Part shown: piece by piece, positions 14,962 to 23,400 of the stretch | Numbering within the stretch: position 1 is the stretch's first letter | How the letters are laid out: each line of letters opens with the position of its first letter | Origin: an uncultured archaeon | GTDB lineage: Archaea; Nanobdellota; Nanobdellia; Woesearchaeales; UBA583 | Direction: 5' to 3' | DNA length: 33,390 nucleotides | Assembly: GCA_937138345.1 (NCBI GenBank) | Contig: CAKZOW010000045.1 | Coordinates: 1-33,390 of the forward strand | Made by a program: the position numbers and the translations under genes | Notes under the pieces: model-generated | Told to the model about the DNA's origin: nothing | The model's input: only the letters and a program-made list of their open reading frames with translations | The model's database searches: none

Positions 14962-17201
14962 CACTCTTTGAATTTGAAGTAAATAGATTCAGGATTTAGT
15001 GATCCTTCTTCTTCATTTACTTTTTCAGCTATTTTGTGAAACATGTCATTTGCATGAATCACAGGGGCTGCTTCTAGAATTGATTCATCATTATATTTGA
15101 TAGATATGTCAACTTGGAGTTGTTTTATTTTACCTCTTAGAGTAATGTTTTGCCAAATGGCATCCCAATTACCAGCCCACTGCTTTACATTTGAACCTAT
15201 TGCTTTTAAGATATCGGATTCTCCATTGATTAAGTCATCTGTTAATTCTAATCTATCTGTTTGTGGATCATATTTGAAGAGGTCCATGAAACCACCTTCT
15301 AGTTCTGGATCATTTTCCCAACTTTTTCTCACTTCGGTAATTGATGTTATTCTTCTATTTCTGTGGAGTCCATCTGAGGACTTTACAGGATTTGCAACAA
15401 TTACTAAATCAGTTGCTTTAAATGATGTTTTTGGAACTCCCAAATCGTTTACTAGACGATCATATACACCATAGGGAGAGTCTCCGTGAATTGTTCCTGC
15501 TACTACATTTGCAAGTGCACCTACACGCATTGCTTCATAAAGTGCGAGAGCTTCTGTTGATCTTACTTCTCCAACAATTAGACAAGAATCACCGAGACGA
15601 AGTGTTGATCTAATACCCATATCTGCGGAGAATCCTTCTTTTGAAGTTGATAGTGCGGATTTTACAGACATTGGTTGTATGTTAAAACCCAAATCTGCAA
15701 GTTGAAGTGTAGGCAATTCTAAGGTATCTTCTACAGTAATCATTCTATATTTTCTCATGATTTCAACAATTACTGCAGTTAAAAATGATGATTTTCCTGA
15801 ACCCCGAGTCCCTGCTATGAGCATTGTTCTTGCACCATCAATAATAAATGATAATACTCCTGAAGCTTCAGAGGTTATCATGTCTTTTTTAATTAATAGA
15901 GGTAATGTCCAAGGTTTATCTCTGTGACGTCTAAATGAAAACCCGTATCCGTATGGGTTGAGAGGTTTACCAATGGTTGATACTCTAGCTCTTGCATGAG
16001 GTGTTTCAATTTCTGTATCTAAAATAGGATTTGAAGCATCTAGTGGTTTTCCTGAAATCATTCTAAGTCTAGATGCCCATCCTTCCACTTCGTCTTCTTC
16101 AGGAATAATATTTGTTTTACAATCTTCAAATTCAGAGTGGGTTAAAAAAATAGGGGTCTTATTTGCAGGGGAATTAATTGAGATATCTTGTACATTTTCA
16201 TCCTCGAGAAGAGTTTCAATTAATCCAAATCCAACAGTATACCTAATTAAAATATTTGATAGATCAGTTACATCTTTTTGAGATAATTTAACTCCTTTAA
16301 ATTCAGCAATTTCTTCAATTAAATCTTTAGCAATATTGAAAAATACTTCTCTTAGTCTATGGGGGTCTATGAAATCATTTGATTCTGGTTTATGTTCTGA
16401 GATTACTTCTTTTGCTAGATTTAAAATATTATATTTGTCTTCATTTAACGTGAACTCTAGGGGCATTACGTGATAGAGGTTATTTGCTTCATTATCTAAC
16501 TCAAATATTGTAATGTTAGCAGAGCTAAGTGCATAAGAATCTAGTTCTTTTGCTTCAAGAGGAATTCTTTTGAGAAGGGAGGTATATATGAAATTTGGCT
16601 TAATATTTGCATCAAAGAACTGCTTGTAGAGCTTTCTTGATCCAACCTGATGTCCAGAGAGTTTATCTTTTACTCCTTTAATAATTTGGAGTCCTTCCAT
16701 TTTATGAAGAATATACTGAATTGCTTTGTCGTATTTGTTATCAACTTCAATGCATTTATTATTTGAGTATGTTGTTTCAAATTTATAATCCCGAAGTTTT
16801 CTTTTTAACTTAACAAATGTACCGATAGGATCTGCAGGCAAATCTTTAATAATTGTATTTTGTAAAAATGCATACCTTGAGAAAAATAATTTTGTACACT
16901 CGGGATCTGAACTAGATATTTGACCTGCAGAAAATAGTTCTTTTTGTCTAGATAAAAGAGAGTATAAATCTCCGATTTCTTTTAAAATTGCTACATGTTC
17001 AAAACCATATTCGTAGTTTTTGTTATGTGTGAAAATGACTTTAGTAACGGAAGCGTTAGAGATAATTTTTTTAATTGTCTCCCTCATAACAATAGGAGAA
17101 TCTTCGATGGATGGAAAGTGTTCTTTTCCTAAATAATTTATTTTAAGAATTGTTTCAACACCGTGTTTTACAACTTCAAAATCTTTTTCTCCTGAGAACA
17201 T
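14922..17201 (-). CDS. Type II/IV secretion (archaeal pilus) ATPase, PilT/ArlI/TadA-like
   Basis: 759 residues. The C-terminal half is a secretion ATPase of the superfamily that powers archaeal pili, archaella and type IV secretion: Walker A GTRGSGKS (464-471), Asp box VEDTLELP (490-497), Walker B CLIVGEVRSTEA (540-551) and His box GTIHGDSP (569-576), preceded by the N2-like region (DENVQDISINSP). About 290 N-terminal residues have no motif I recognise and make it longer than typical ArlI (about 550). No TadC/PilC-like membrane partner or pilin cluster is adjacent, so the system is unidentified. Its leader carries an inverted repeat (17214-17238). The 3' end is repeated downstream. The start has no other ATG nearby to compete. 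Confidence 0.88.
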   Translation of the reverse strand: MFSGEKDFEVVKHGVETILKINYLGKEHFPSIEDSPIVMRETIKKIISNASVTKVIFTHNKNYEYGFEHVAILKEIGDLYSLLSRQKELFSAGQISSSDPECTKLFFSRYAFLQNTIIKDLPADPIGTFVKLKRKLRDYKFETTYSNNKCIEVDNKYDKAIQYILHKMEGLQIIKGVKDKLSGHQVGSRKLYKQFFDANIKPNFIYTSLLKRIPLEAKELDSYALSSANITIFELDNEANNLYHVMPLEFTLNEDKYNILNLAKEVISEHKPESNDFIDPHRLREVFFNIAKDLIEEIAEFKGVKLSQKDVTDLSNILIRYTVGFGLIETLLEDENVQDISINSPANKTPIFLTHSEFEDCKTNIIPEEDEVEGWASRLRMISGKPLDASNPILDTEIETPHARARVSTIGKPLNPYGYGFSFRRHRDKPWTLPLLIKKDMITSEASGVLSFIIDGARTMLIAGTRGSGKSSFLTAVIVEIMRKYRMITVEDTLELPTLQLADLGFNIQPMSVKSALSTSKEGFSADMGIRSTLRLGDSCLIVGEVRSTEALALYEAMRVGALANVVAGTIHGDSPYGVYDRLVNDLGVPKTSFKATDLVIVANPVKSSDGLHRNRRITSITEVRKSWENDPELEGGFMDLFKYDPQTDRLELTDDLINGESDILKAIGSNVKQWAGNWDAIWQNITLRGKIKQLQVDISIKYNDESILEAAPVIHANDMFHKIAEKVNEEEGSLNPESIYFKFKEWYESYAKQFFEEK

Positions 17202-17389
17202 TTTTTATATATTATGAAGTGCATCTTGTGTACTTCATCTACTCTAGTAGTGTTTTGCTTTCTTTTTTTATATATTAGTTTCTCTACTTTTTAGTTACTA
17301 TTTTTGGTTTCTTTAAATTTCTAGTTGTTATGTCTTGTTTCTAGTCATTTACAAAAAGGTTTATAAATGGTTTCCACCTATAATTACTA
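17202..17389. promoter_or_regulatory. Promoters and inverted repeat upstream of the secretion ATPase
   Basis: For the minus-strand ATPase, AATATATAAAAA near 17265-17277 predicts a start near 17245 and a leader of about 44 nt. A second TATA-like run at 17205-17213 is too close to the ATG. Between them ATGAAGT (17214-17220) and ACTTCAT (17232-17238) form a perfect 7-bp inverted repeat, extendable past one mismatch; it could be an operator or leader hairpin. On the plus strand TTTATAAAT (17360-17368) is placed to start the candidate RNA near 17390. The rest is T-rich with nothing visible. Confidence 0.5.
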
Positions 17390-17525
17390 CAACGAGTAAA
17401 TCAAAACTACTTGTTTCAAGCAACTTACAACTTACAAACAACTGTCCTTAAGCAGACAGTTGTTATCTTTGTTTGAAGTAATATTCTCTCAAAGATTTTA
17501 ATGATTGCGTCCTTTTTGGACGAAG
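17390..17525 (+). ncRNA. Candidate structured RNA between the secretion ATPase and ASCH genes
   Basis: The main stem is perfect: AACAACTGTC (17437-17446) with GACAGTTGTT (17455-17464), 10 bp around an 8-nt loop. Also present are CTTG/CAAG (17410-17413/17417-17420), CTTT G/C AAAG (17468-17472/17490-17494) and CGTCC/GGACG with a TTTTT loop (17508-17512/17518-17522). Bases next to the main stem can extend it past an internal loop (AACTT 17429-17433 area with AAGT 17476-17479). The TATA box TTTATAAAT at 17360-17368 is centred 26 nt before 17390. No coding frame with its own start fits. The 3' boundary is a guess. Confidence 0.45.
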
Positions 17526-17552
17526 GCATTATTTCATTCTTAATTACTAAAT

Positions 17553-17563
17553 TATTTAAATAT
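17553..17563 (+). promoter_or_regulatory. TATA box of the ASCH-domain gene
   Basis: ATTTAAATAT is centred about 25 nt before the ATG at 17582, supporting that ATG over the ATG at 17501, which would add a hydrophobic, poorly matching 27-residue extension. Confidence 0.55.
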
Positions 17564-17581
17564 GTAATTTTATTATATTCT

Positions 17582-17905
17582 ATGAAAACATTAAAATTTG
17601 CAGAGCCTTTACCAAGTTTAATTTTAAATAAAGAGAAAAATACAACTTGGAGAATAGAAGATGAAAAATATCTCTCTGTAAATGATGTTGTTTCTTGTCT
17701 TAGAAAAAAAGATTTGTCAGAATTTGCGAAAATAAAAATCATCTCAGTTAAAGAAACTACGTTTGAATATTTATCCTTTGAAGATAAAGATGGTCATGAA
17801 ACATTTTCATCTGATGATGAGATGTATGAAACATATTCTAAATATTATTCTATGGAGGTTAAACCAGAAACAGAACTGAAAGTAGTTAAATTTGAGTTAC
17901 TTTAA
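17582..17905 (+). CDS. ASCH-domain (PUA-like) protein
   Basis: 107 residues matching small ASCH proteins: MKTLKFAEPLPSLILN and TTWRIEDEKYLSVNDVVSC at the start, EFAKIKIISVKETTFEYL in the middle, then GHETFSSDDEMYETYSKYY and a closing VKVVKFELL-like strand. ASCH domains are PUA-related beta barrels thought to bind RNA or modified nucleotides, and some are N4-acetylcytidine amidohydrolases; which applies here cannot be told. Start from the TATA spacing. A weak AAATT/AATTT pairing surrounds the stop. It is followed by the CARF regulator after 63 bases, with a separate TATA. Confidence 0.8.
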   Translation: MKTLKFAEPLPSLILNKEKNTTWRIEDEKYLSVNDVVSCLRKKDLSEFAKIKIISVKETTFEYLSFEDKDGHETFSSDDEMYETYSKYYSMEVKPETELKVVKFELL

Positions 17906-17968
17906 TTTCTTCCTTAAAGATTTTATTTATAAACTTAAAGATTATATTTAATACTATCTTAGAAGAAA

Positions 17969-18658
17969 ATGAAAAAAAATTTAATTGTGGCAATTATTGG
18001 AGAAGATACTGATGCAGGTGATGTTTTATTTAAAGGTTTTAAAGAATTTCTAGCACAAAAAGTTGTTCTTTTAGTTAAAGAAGGTTATGAGGATCGATTA
18101 GAAGCAATTGTAAAAGATTTAGAAAAATTTTCAATAGAATATGAAATTAAATATTGTTCTTTTTCTCCACAAATGGAAGAAGTATTTTTAGATGTTAAGA
18201 GTATATCGGAATTATATTCAAAAGAGTATAGTATTGTAATTAATGTAGATACTGATTATTATACTTCTTGTCTAGCGCTTTCTGCAGCATTTGTAAATGG
18301 GATTGTTGCAATAGGAATTTTAAAAGAAGAGCTTATTGTATATCCAGTTATGAAATTTTCTTATTATCATGCATTAAATAAGAAGAAAATGGAATTACTT
18401 GAAATAATTAACAGGGAAAAAAATATTGAAAGCATGGAAAAACTATCTAAGTTAGCAGGAATTAGTTTACCTCTTATTGCATATCATTTGAAAGGGAATA
18501 GGGATTCACAAGGTTTAGTTGAAATGAATTTAGTTGAAACTTCTAGAGTGGGAGGATCAGTATCTTTGAAATTAACTGCTTTGGGTAAATTGATTGTAAA
18601 GGGAGGTATTGAATCTCGTGAATGCCAAAGCGAGGGCAAGAGACGTAAACAGTCTTGA
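17969..18658 (+). CDS. CARF-wHTH transcriptional regulator (Csa3-like)
   Basis: 229 residues. The N-terminal 125 residues read as a Rossmann-like CARF domain: strand LIVAIIGEDTDAGDVLFKGF, then INVDTDYYTSCLALSAAF at the position of the ligand-binding motif of strand 4. Residues about 140-205 form a winged helix (KMELLEIINREKNIESMEKL, SKLAGISLPLIAYHLKG, then LTALGKLIVKGG). CARF domains bind cyclic oligoadenylates in type III CRISPR immunity or related nucleotides; Csa3-type proteins are transcription factors. No CRISPR array or cas gene is in the window, so its ligand and targets are open. TATA-like TTTATAAA (17927-17934) precedes it. The basic tail ESRECQSEGKRRKQS is odd. The stop sits in the loop of an AGTC/GACT hairpin followed by a T-run. 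Confidence 0.7.
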   Translation: MKKNLIVAIIGEDTDAGDVLFKGFKEFLAQKVVLLVKEGYEDRLEAIVKDLEKFSIEYEIKYCSFSPQMEEVFLDVKSISELYSKEYSIVINVDTDYYTSCLALSAAFVNGIVAIGILKEELIVYPVMKFSYYHALNKKKMELLEIINREKNIESMEKLSKLAGISLPLIAYHLKGNRDSQGLVEMNLVETSRVGGSVSLKLTALGKLIVKGGIESRECQSEGKRRKQS

Positions 18659-18662
18659 GACT
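18651..18662 (+). terminator. Stop-codon hairpin of the CARF-wHTH gene
   Basis: AGTC-TTGA-GACT places the TGA stop in the loop; AAATTTTTG follows, so it resembles a short intrinsic terminator. Confidence 0.45.
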
Positions 18663-18740
18663 AAATTTTTGTTATTAATTTTGATTTTTCACCTGTTTTA
18701 GGATAACTTTTCTAGTTTTTCTACCAATTTCAGTAGAAGT

Positions 18741-18750
18741 ATTTATAAAT
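18741..18750 (+). promoter_or_regulatory. Palindromic TATA box for the candidate RNA at 18771
   Basis: ATTTATAAAT is identical to the box shared by uppS and the membrane regulator at 31794-31803. Its centre is 26 nt before 18771, where a G-rich start (TAGGGTTTAAAGCC) begins. It is too far from radA, which has its own TATA. Confidence 0.5.
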
Positions 18751-18770
18751 ATAAAATGTGTATTTTTTCT

Positions 18771-18897
18771 TAGGGTTTAAAGCCTCAATCAGGTTTTTCC
18801 AGTTTTGTGTTCAGACACCTTGAATCGTTTAGTATTCTTGCCGAAAAACTGGCTAAATTGGCTTAGAAATAAGAAGTAAATGGCAAAATATTTTGTG
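18771..18897 (+). ncRNA. Candidate structured RNA between CARF-wHTH and radA
   Basis: AAGCC (18780-18784) pairs with GGCTT (18860-18864) and AAT (18887-like bases 18787-18789) with ATT (18857-18859). Inside, CCAGTTTT (18799-18806) pairs perfectly with AAAACTGG (18845-18852) and encloses two small hairpins: GTGT-TCAG-ACAC (18807-18818) and GAAT/ATTC (18822-18825/18834-18837), a three-way junction. CTTA-GAAA-TAAG (18862-18873) gives an alternative GAAA-tetraloop hairpin, and CAAAATATTTTG (18884-18895) with T-rich DNA after it may end the transcript. It has its own TATA at -26 and no plausible ORF. Family unknown; it could alternatively be an upstream leader affecting radA. Confidence 0.5.
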
Positions 18898-18907
18898 ATT
18901 TTACTAT

Positions 18908-18916
18908 TTTTTATAT
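18908..18916 (+). promoter_or_regulatory. radA TATA box
   Basis: TTTTTATAT is centred about 33 nt before the radA ATG at 18945, implying a leader of roughly 8 nt. A second AAATATATA at 18919-18927 is too close to be used with this start. Confidence 0.5.
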
Positions 18917-18944
18917 GAAAATATATACTCGAAAATAACTAAAA

Positions 18945-19901
18945 ATGACTAAAGAAAAGGAACTTACAGTTCAAGATTTACCAGGAGTTGGACCAACAAC
19001 TGCAGAGAAATTGGCTGCAGCAGGAATTGACACATTACTTGCAGTTGCAGTATCTTCAATTGGAGTATTAACAGAAGAAGCAGGAGTATCAGACTCAGTT
19101 GCTAGAAAGATGATTCAAGCAGCAAGAGATATGATGGAGATGGGGTTTGAAACCGCAGATACAATTTTAGACAAGAGGGCAGAAGTGATCAAGATTAAGA
19201 CCGGATCTGAAGGATTCGATGAAGTTATGGGAGGAGGATTTGAGACAGGAGCAATTACTGAGTGTTATGGAGAATTTGGTTCTGGAAAAACGCAAGTTGG
19301 ACACCAACTAGCAGTAAATGTTCAAATTCCAAAAGATCAAGGTGGAAATGAATCAAAAGTAATTTATATTGATACTGAAAATACTTTTAGGCCTGAGAGA
19401 ATTTTACAAATGGCTGAAAAAGCAGGTTTAGATCCTGATACTGTACTTAAAAATATTAAAATTGCTCGTGCTTACAACTCAGACCATCAGATGTTGTTAG
19501 CAGAAAAATCAGAAGAATTACTTAAGACAGGAGAGTACAAACTTTTAATTGTAGACTCCCTAACAGCTCATTTTAGAGCAGAATTTATAGGAAGAGGTAC
19601 ATTATCTGAGAGACAACAAAAATTAAACAAACACATGCATACATTGCTTAAATTAGCGGATATGTATAATTGTTGTGTGTTAGTTACTAATCAAGTTATG
19701 TCAAAACCAAATGTGATGTTTGGAGACCCTACTCAAGCAATTGGAGGACACGTTGTTGGTCACTCATCAACTTTTAGAATTTACTTGAGAAAAGGAAAGA
19801 AAGGATCAAGAGTTGCTAAGTTAGTTGACAGTCCTAACTTACCTGAGAATGAATGTATGTTTTTTGTAAATACATCCGGGCTCAACGACAAGGAAGAGTA
19901 A
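18945..19901 (+). CDS. radA: RadA recombinase
   Basis: RadA is the archaeal Rad51/RecA homolog that forms the filament for homologous recombination. The 318-residue protein is full length: N-terminal helix-hairpin-helix ([17 protein letters not shown], about 13-29), linker, then the ATPase core with Walker [10 protein letters not shown] (about 110-118), [13 protein letters not shown], Walker [16 protein letters not shown] and [15 protein letters not shown], ending with [12 protein letters not shown]. Codon choice looks less AT-biased than its neighbours, as expected for an abundant protein. It has its own promoter and is followed by a stop-codon hairpin with a T-run. Confidence 0.97.
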   Translation: MTKEKELTVQDLPGVGPTTAEKLAAAGIDTLLAVAVSSIGVLTEEAGVSDSVARKMIQAARDMMEMGFETADTILDKRAEVIKIKTGSEGFDEVMGGGFETGAITECYGEFGSGKTQVGHQLAVNVQIPKDQGGNESKVIYIDTENTFRPERILQMAEKAGLDPDTVLKNIKIARAYNSDHQMLLAEKSEELLKTGEYKLLIVDSLTAHFRAEFIGRGTLSERQQKLNKHMHTLLKLADMYNCCVLVTNQVMSKPNVMFGDPTQAIGGHVVGHSSTFRIYLRKGKKGSRVAKLVDSPNLPENECMFFVNTSGLNDKEE

Positions 19902-19915
19902 GGATATTTATTCTT
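19894..19915 (+). terminator. Stop-codon hairpin/terminator of radA
   Basis: AAGAGTAA pairs with TTATTCTT (8 bp with one G-T wobble) around a 6-nt loop; the TAA stop is in the 5' arm and a run of five Ts closes the structure. Confidence 0.55.
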
Positions 19916-19980
19916 TTTGAAATTTATTTTTTAATTCTTTATATTTAAGTAGTAACATTTATAATATTCTTTTGTTTATC

Positions 19981-20418
19981 ATGTTTATGAATGGATATTT
20001 AACTTTCCTTGATGTTTCAAATCCAACTCCTTTAGAAAAAAATTCTATTACTTTGACTTCTGGAAGGTTTGCAATATTGAGAAAATATGAATTTAATTTT
20101 GAAGATTCGGAATTTGTTTTTGCTTATCTAGACGAACAGCATTTAAATAAAAACGATAAAACTCTTATCTCTTCGGCTCTTAAGTATATGCATCTAGGGA
20201 CAAATTTATCTAGAAATAAAGAGTTTAGAATCAAAGGTGATGATTATGAAATTTGTTGTATTGGCTCTTTTAGGAGTAATGTTCGAGAAATTTATGTTTC
20301 TCCTGAAGAAAATCTTTTTCAAGATACTTCATTACAAGATTTTTCAGTATTAGAAAAATTAATTCTTATTGGGAGTGGAGAGCAGACAATAAAAAAAGAA
20401 GAAAAAGTTTTTCCATAA
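19981..20418 (+). CDS. Small hypothetical protein
   Basis: 145 residues, soluble, not recognised. It begins with a short hydrophobic FMNGYLTFLDV that could be a first strand, then NSITLTSGRFAILRKYEFNF, DEQHLNKNDKTLISSALKYMHL, a pair of adjacent cysteines (YEICCIGSF) and a C-terminal helix followed by a Lys/Glu-rich tail. TATA-like TTTATAAT at 19958-19965 is centred 26 nt before the second ATG at 19987, so the real start may be 19987 (two residues shorter). It lies between radA and the convergent surface-protein gene. Function unknown. Confidence 0.6.
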   Translation: MFMNGYLTFLDVSNPTPLEKNSITLTSGRFAILRKYEFNFEDSEFVFAYLDEQHLNKNDKTLISSALKYMHLGTNLSRNKEFRIKGDDYEICCIGSFRSNVREIYVSPEENLFQDTSLQDFSVLEKLILIGSGEQTIKKEEKVFP

Positions 20419-20492
20419 TGTATTTGCAAATGTTGATATGAGTTCTTATTTGAACCCATTATTAGATAGCAGTATATTTTTATTAGAGTTTA

Positions 20493-23400
20493 TTATTTAA
20501 ATTCTATGTCTTCATCGAGAAATAAATCATCTTCTCCTTCAAAGCCTTGACTTTCATTTTCTTGTTCTAAATTCATTTGATTGTATCTTCTCACAACAAC
20601 TAATGATAATCCAATAATTATAATACCTACTATTATCCAAACCCATGGTAATGAATTTTCTTGTGTTGGTTCTTCAGGCGTAACATAAATAGATATTTCT
20701 TTTTGATAGTCTCCAGAACTTAAAACAATACTTCCAGTAAGAGGGGTTGATCTATTGAGAAGTTCTTCTTTGTTCATTAGGGAGAAATATATTTCCCTTG
20801 TTTCATTAAATGCAAGTATTTTACTTTCTTCTGTAGCATTGATATATTCAACATAATCTCCAGTAACTAAAACATCTACTGTTTGTTTGTCATCTGCACT
20901 ATTTGTAATTGATAATGAGAATTCTTCTTCTACATTATACATGTTAATATTTTCAGTTTCTACAGTAAATGTTTTTGGGATTAATGTTAGTGAGAATGTT
21001 TCTTCTTTCTCAAATGTTTTTCCACCTTCACTCTCGCATGTGAAAGTAATTGTAAATTCTCCTGTTTTTTGGAGTAAGTTTGAGAGTTGAATGAACTCAG
21101 TGTCTTGAGTGATTGTTGATTGCTCGTTTCTATTTTCAAAAGGATTTGTAATAGTACAGATATTTGAAAATGATTCCAATGGTGATGTAATAGGTAATTT
21201 TGTGAAAATGTCTCCTTCAATTACTGTTACTTCATTTGATTCTAATGAGAATGGGAATGGAGCACTCAGCGAGATAGGAATTGTTATGAATTCGATTTCT
21301 TTTTTATTATTGAATCCAGTTATTATTAATTCTCCGGATTCTAATCCTGAAACACCTCCAAGTAGAGTAATATTTATTTCTTCTTGTTCTCCTTGATTTA
21401 ATTCTTCGATTGTTTGTTTAAATGCTAGTTTCTCATTTAGACTATTTCCAAAGGTTATTTCAATATTTTTAATAGAGAAAATAGTGGGGTTTTCAATTGT
21501 TAGAATGATTGAATCTTCTAATGTATTGATTGTTGAAATTTTAAGGTATGGTTTAATTTGTTCTTCAATTGTTAAATATGCTAAAGTGTTTTTTTCTATT
21601 GAACCCCATCCTGTGTTAGGCTCATTAAAATAAACCCATTTTCTAGCATCTTCTAAATATTCACTTTTATCATCTCTTTGTGAGAGTCCAAGTGATGCCC
21701 AAGAAGTTTCAAGAATTTTTTCAGTATTGCTTTTATCTCCCCATGAACCATCATTATTTTGAACGAATTTTAGAGAATCTTCAACTTCTTCATTTTGGAA
21801 GTAATAGAGATATTTTCCTGAAAATTCAATTTCTTTATTTGTTTGATCAACAAACATTAATTCATCTGAGTCTTCTTTGATATATGATTTTAGAAAATTT
21901 TCAATTTCATTTTTGTTTTCAGAACTTGATTCTAAAATATTGTTTGCAAATAATGTCGTTTCAAAATCACAATTGTTATTATTTGAGATACAAGAATATG
22001 TTGAGAAATCATTTGGTACGGAGTATGATTTAGATGCTATATCTTCATCTTCATCAGATATTTGTTCTCTTCCAAATTTATCAAATAATGAATATTTAAG
22101 AGTTTCAATTTTTTTATCACAGGAAATTGATATTGAATTTGAAACAGAGTATTTATCGATTATAATTAGGTTGTTTTCTAAATCATCTTCATCAAATGTT
22201 TGTGTTCTTTTTGAATCATCTGTTGTTATATCACAAGTTAGAATTTCTTCATCATTGTCGAATTCATAGGATAATTCGAAGAGCACTTCAAATGTATCGT
22301 CGTTATTAGAATCAATTTCAAATTCGATTTCTGGTGTGTCTTCACTTTCTTCACTTGTGTATTCTCCAGCATAGATGATGTAGAATACTTCGTCTAATTC
22401 TTCATCACAATCAAGATCAAATTCTTCATCAATATTTTGATTAATTCTAAATTCTTCGATTGCTGAGTCTTCATCAAATGTATAATCTGTAGTGTCTCCG
22501 TCAATTTCTAAACTACATTCAATTTCTTCATTTGCAGAGAATTCATGTTTGATGGAGAGTTCTAAGATAAATTCTGAATAGTCATCTTTATCAGATTCAC
22601 TTAGTTCGTGACTTAGTCTATCTTCGTTTGAACTAAAATCTTCAGAAATTGTTTCTTCAAATGTTGTAATTCTTAGAAAATCAACATCTTCGTCACAGTT
22701 AAAATCTATATTCTCTTCTGCACTTTTGTATATTCTTAATTCTTCTAAATCTGAATCTTCGTCAAAGAGATATGATCTTTCTTCATCACCAAAATCTAAA
22801 TTTAGATCACATTCAATTTCTTCATTATTTCCAAATTCATGCTCTAAAAATATTTCTACTTCGTATGAATCAAGACTATCAGTTTGGGATGTGTATTCAA
22901 TTTCTTCGTCTTCTAGAATTTTATTTTCAAAAAATATTTTACCATCTTCTAAAAGTCTGGAGTCTTCAGAATATTGTGCTAAATTGATATTATTGAGAAT
23001 CTTTGCTGTAGTTAGCAAATCACAATTATTTTGAGGCCAACATTTTTCATCATTGTTTCTATCGTTTTTTAATTTTTCATATGCATCTATTGTTTCTTGA
23101 GTTAATTGGTCTTGAATTTTATTTAATGTTAGAAGATAATAACTTAGATCAAGAGAATTTAATGTTGTATAATCTTTTTCTAAGATGTAGTTAAGTAATT
23201 TTGATTCTTTTTCTTCTTCAAATTTTCTTGTTAATGTTCTTTCTTTTTCATCTTGGATGTATGATGTGTGTAATGTGAAATCAGAACAAGATATTTCATT
23301 AAAATTTTTATTTGCATAATAACAAGATTGTTCATTTTCATAGAGTTCTATTTCTATTTCTTCTCCAGAACTACAAACTACTTTGCTTGAGATTTCTACT

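Noticed and set aside
17501-17581. Upstream start of the ASCH gene giving 27 more residues.
   Set aside because: The TATA box lies inside this extension and the family begins at MKTLKFAEPLP.
17425-17742. A 105-codon minus-strand frame.
   Set aside because: It overlaps the ASCH gene and the hairpin of the RNA candidate, has no recognisable domain and no promoter at the right distance.
21877-23034. Several plus-strand frames of up to 130 codons within the surface-protein gene.
   Set aside because: They are Ser-rich antisense shadows of the Asp/Glu-rich repeats (GAA/GAT read in reverse as TTC/ATC) and have no starts with promoters.
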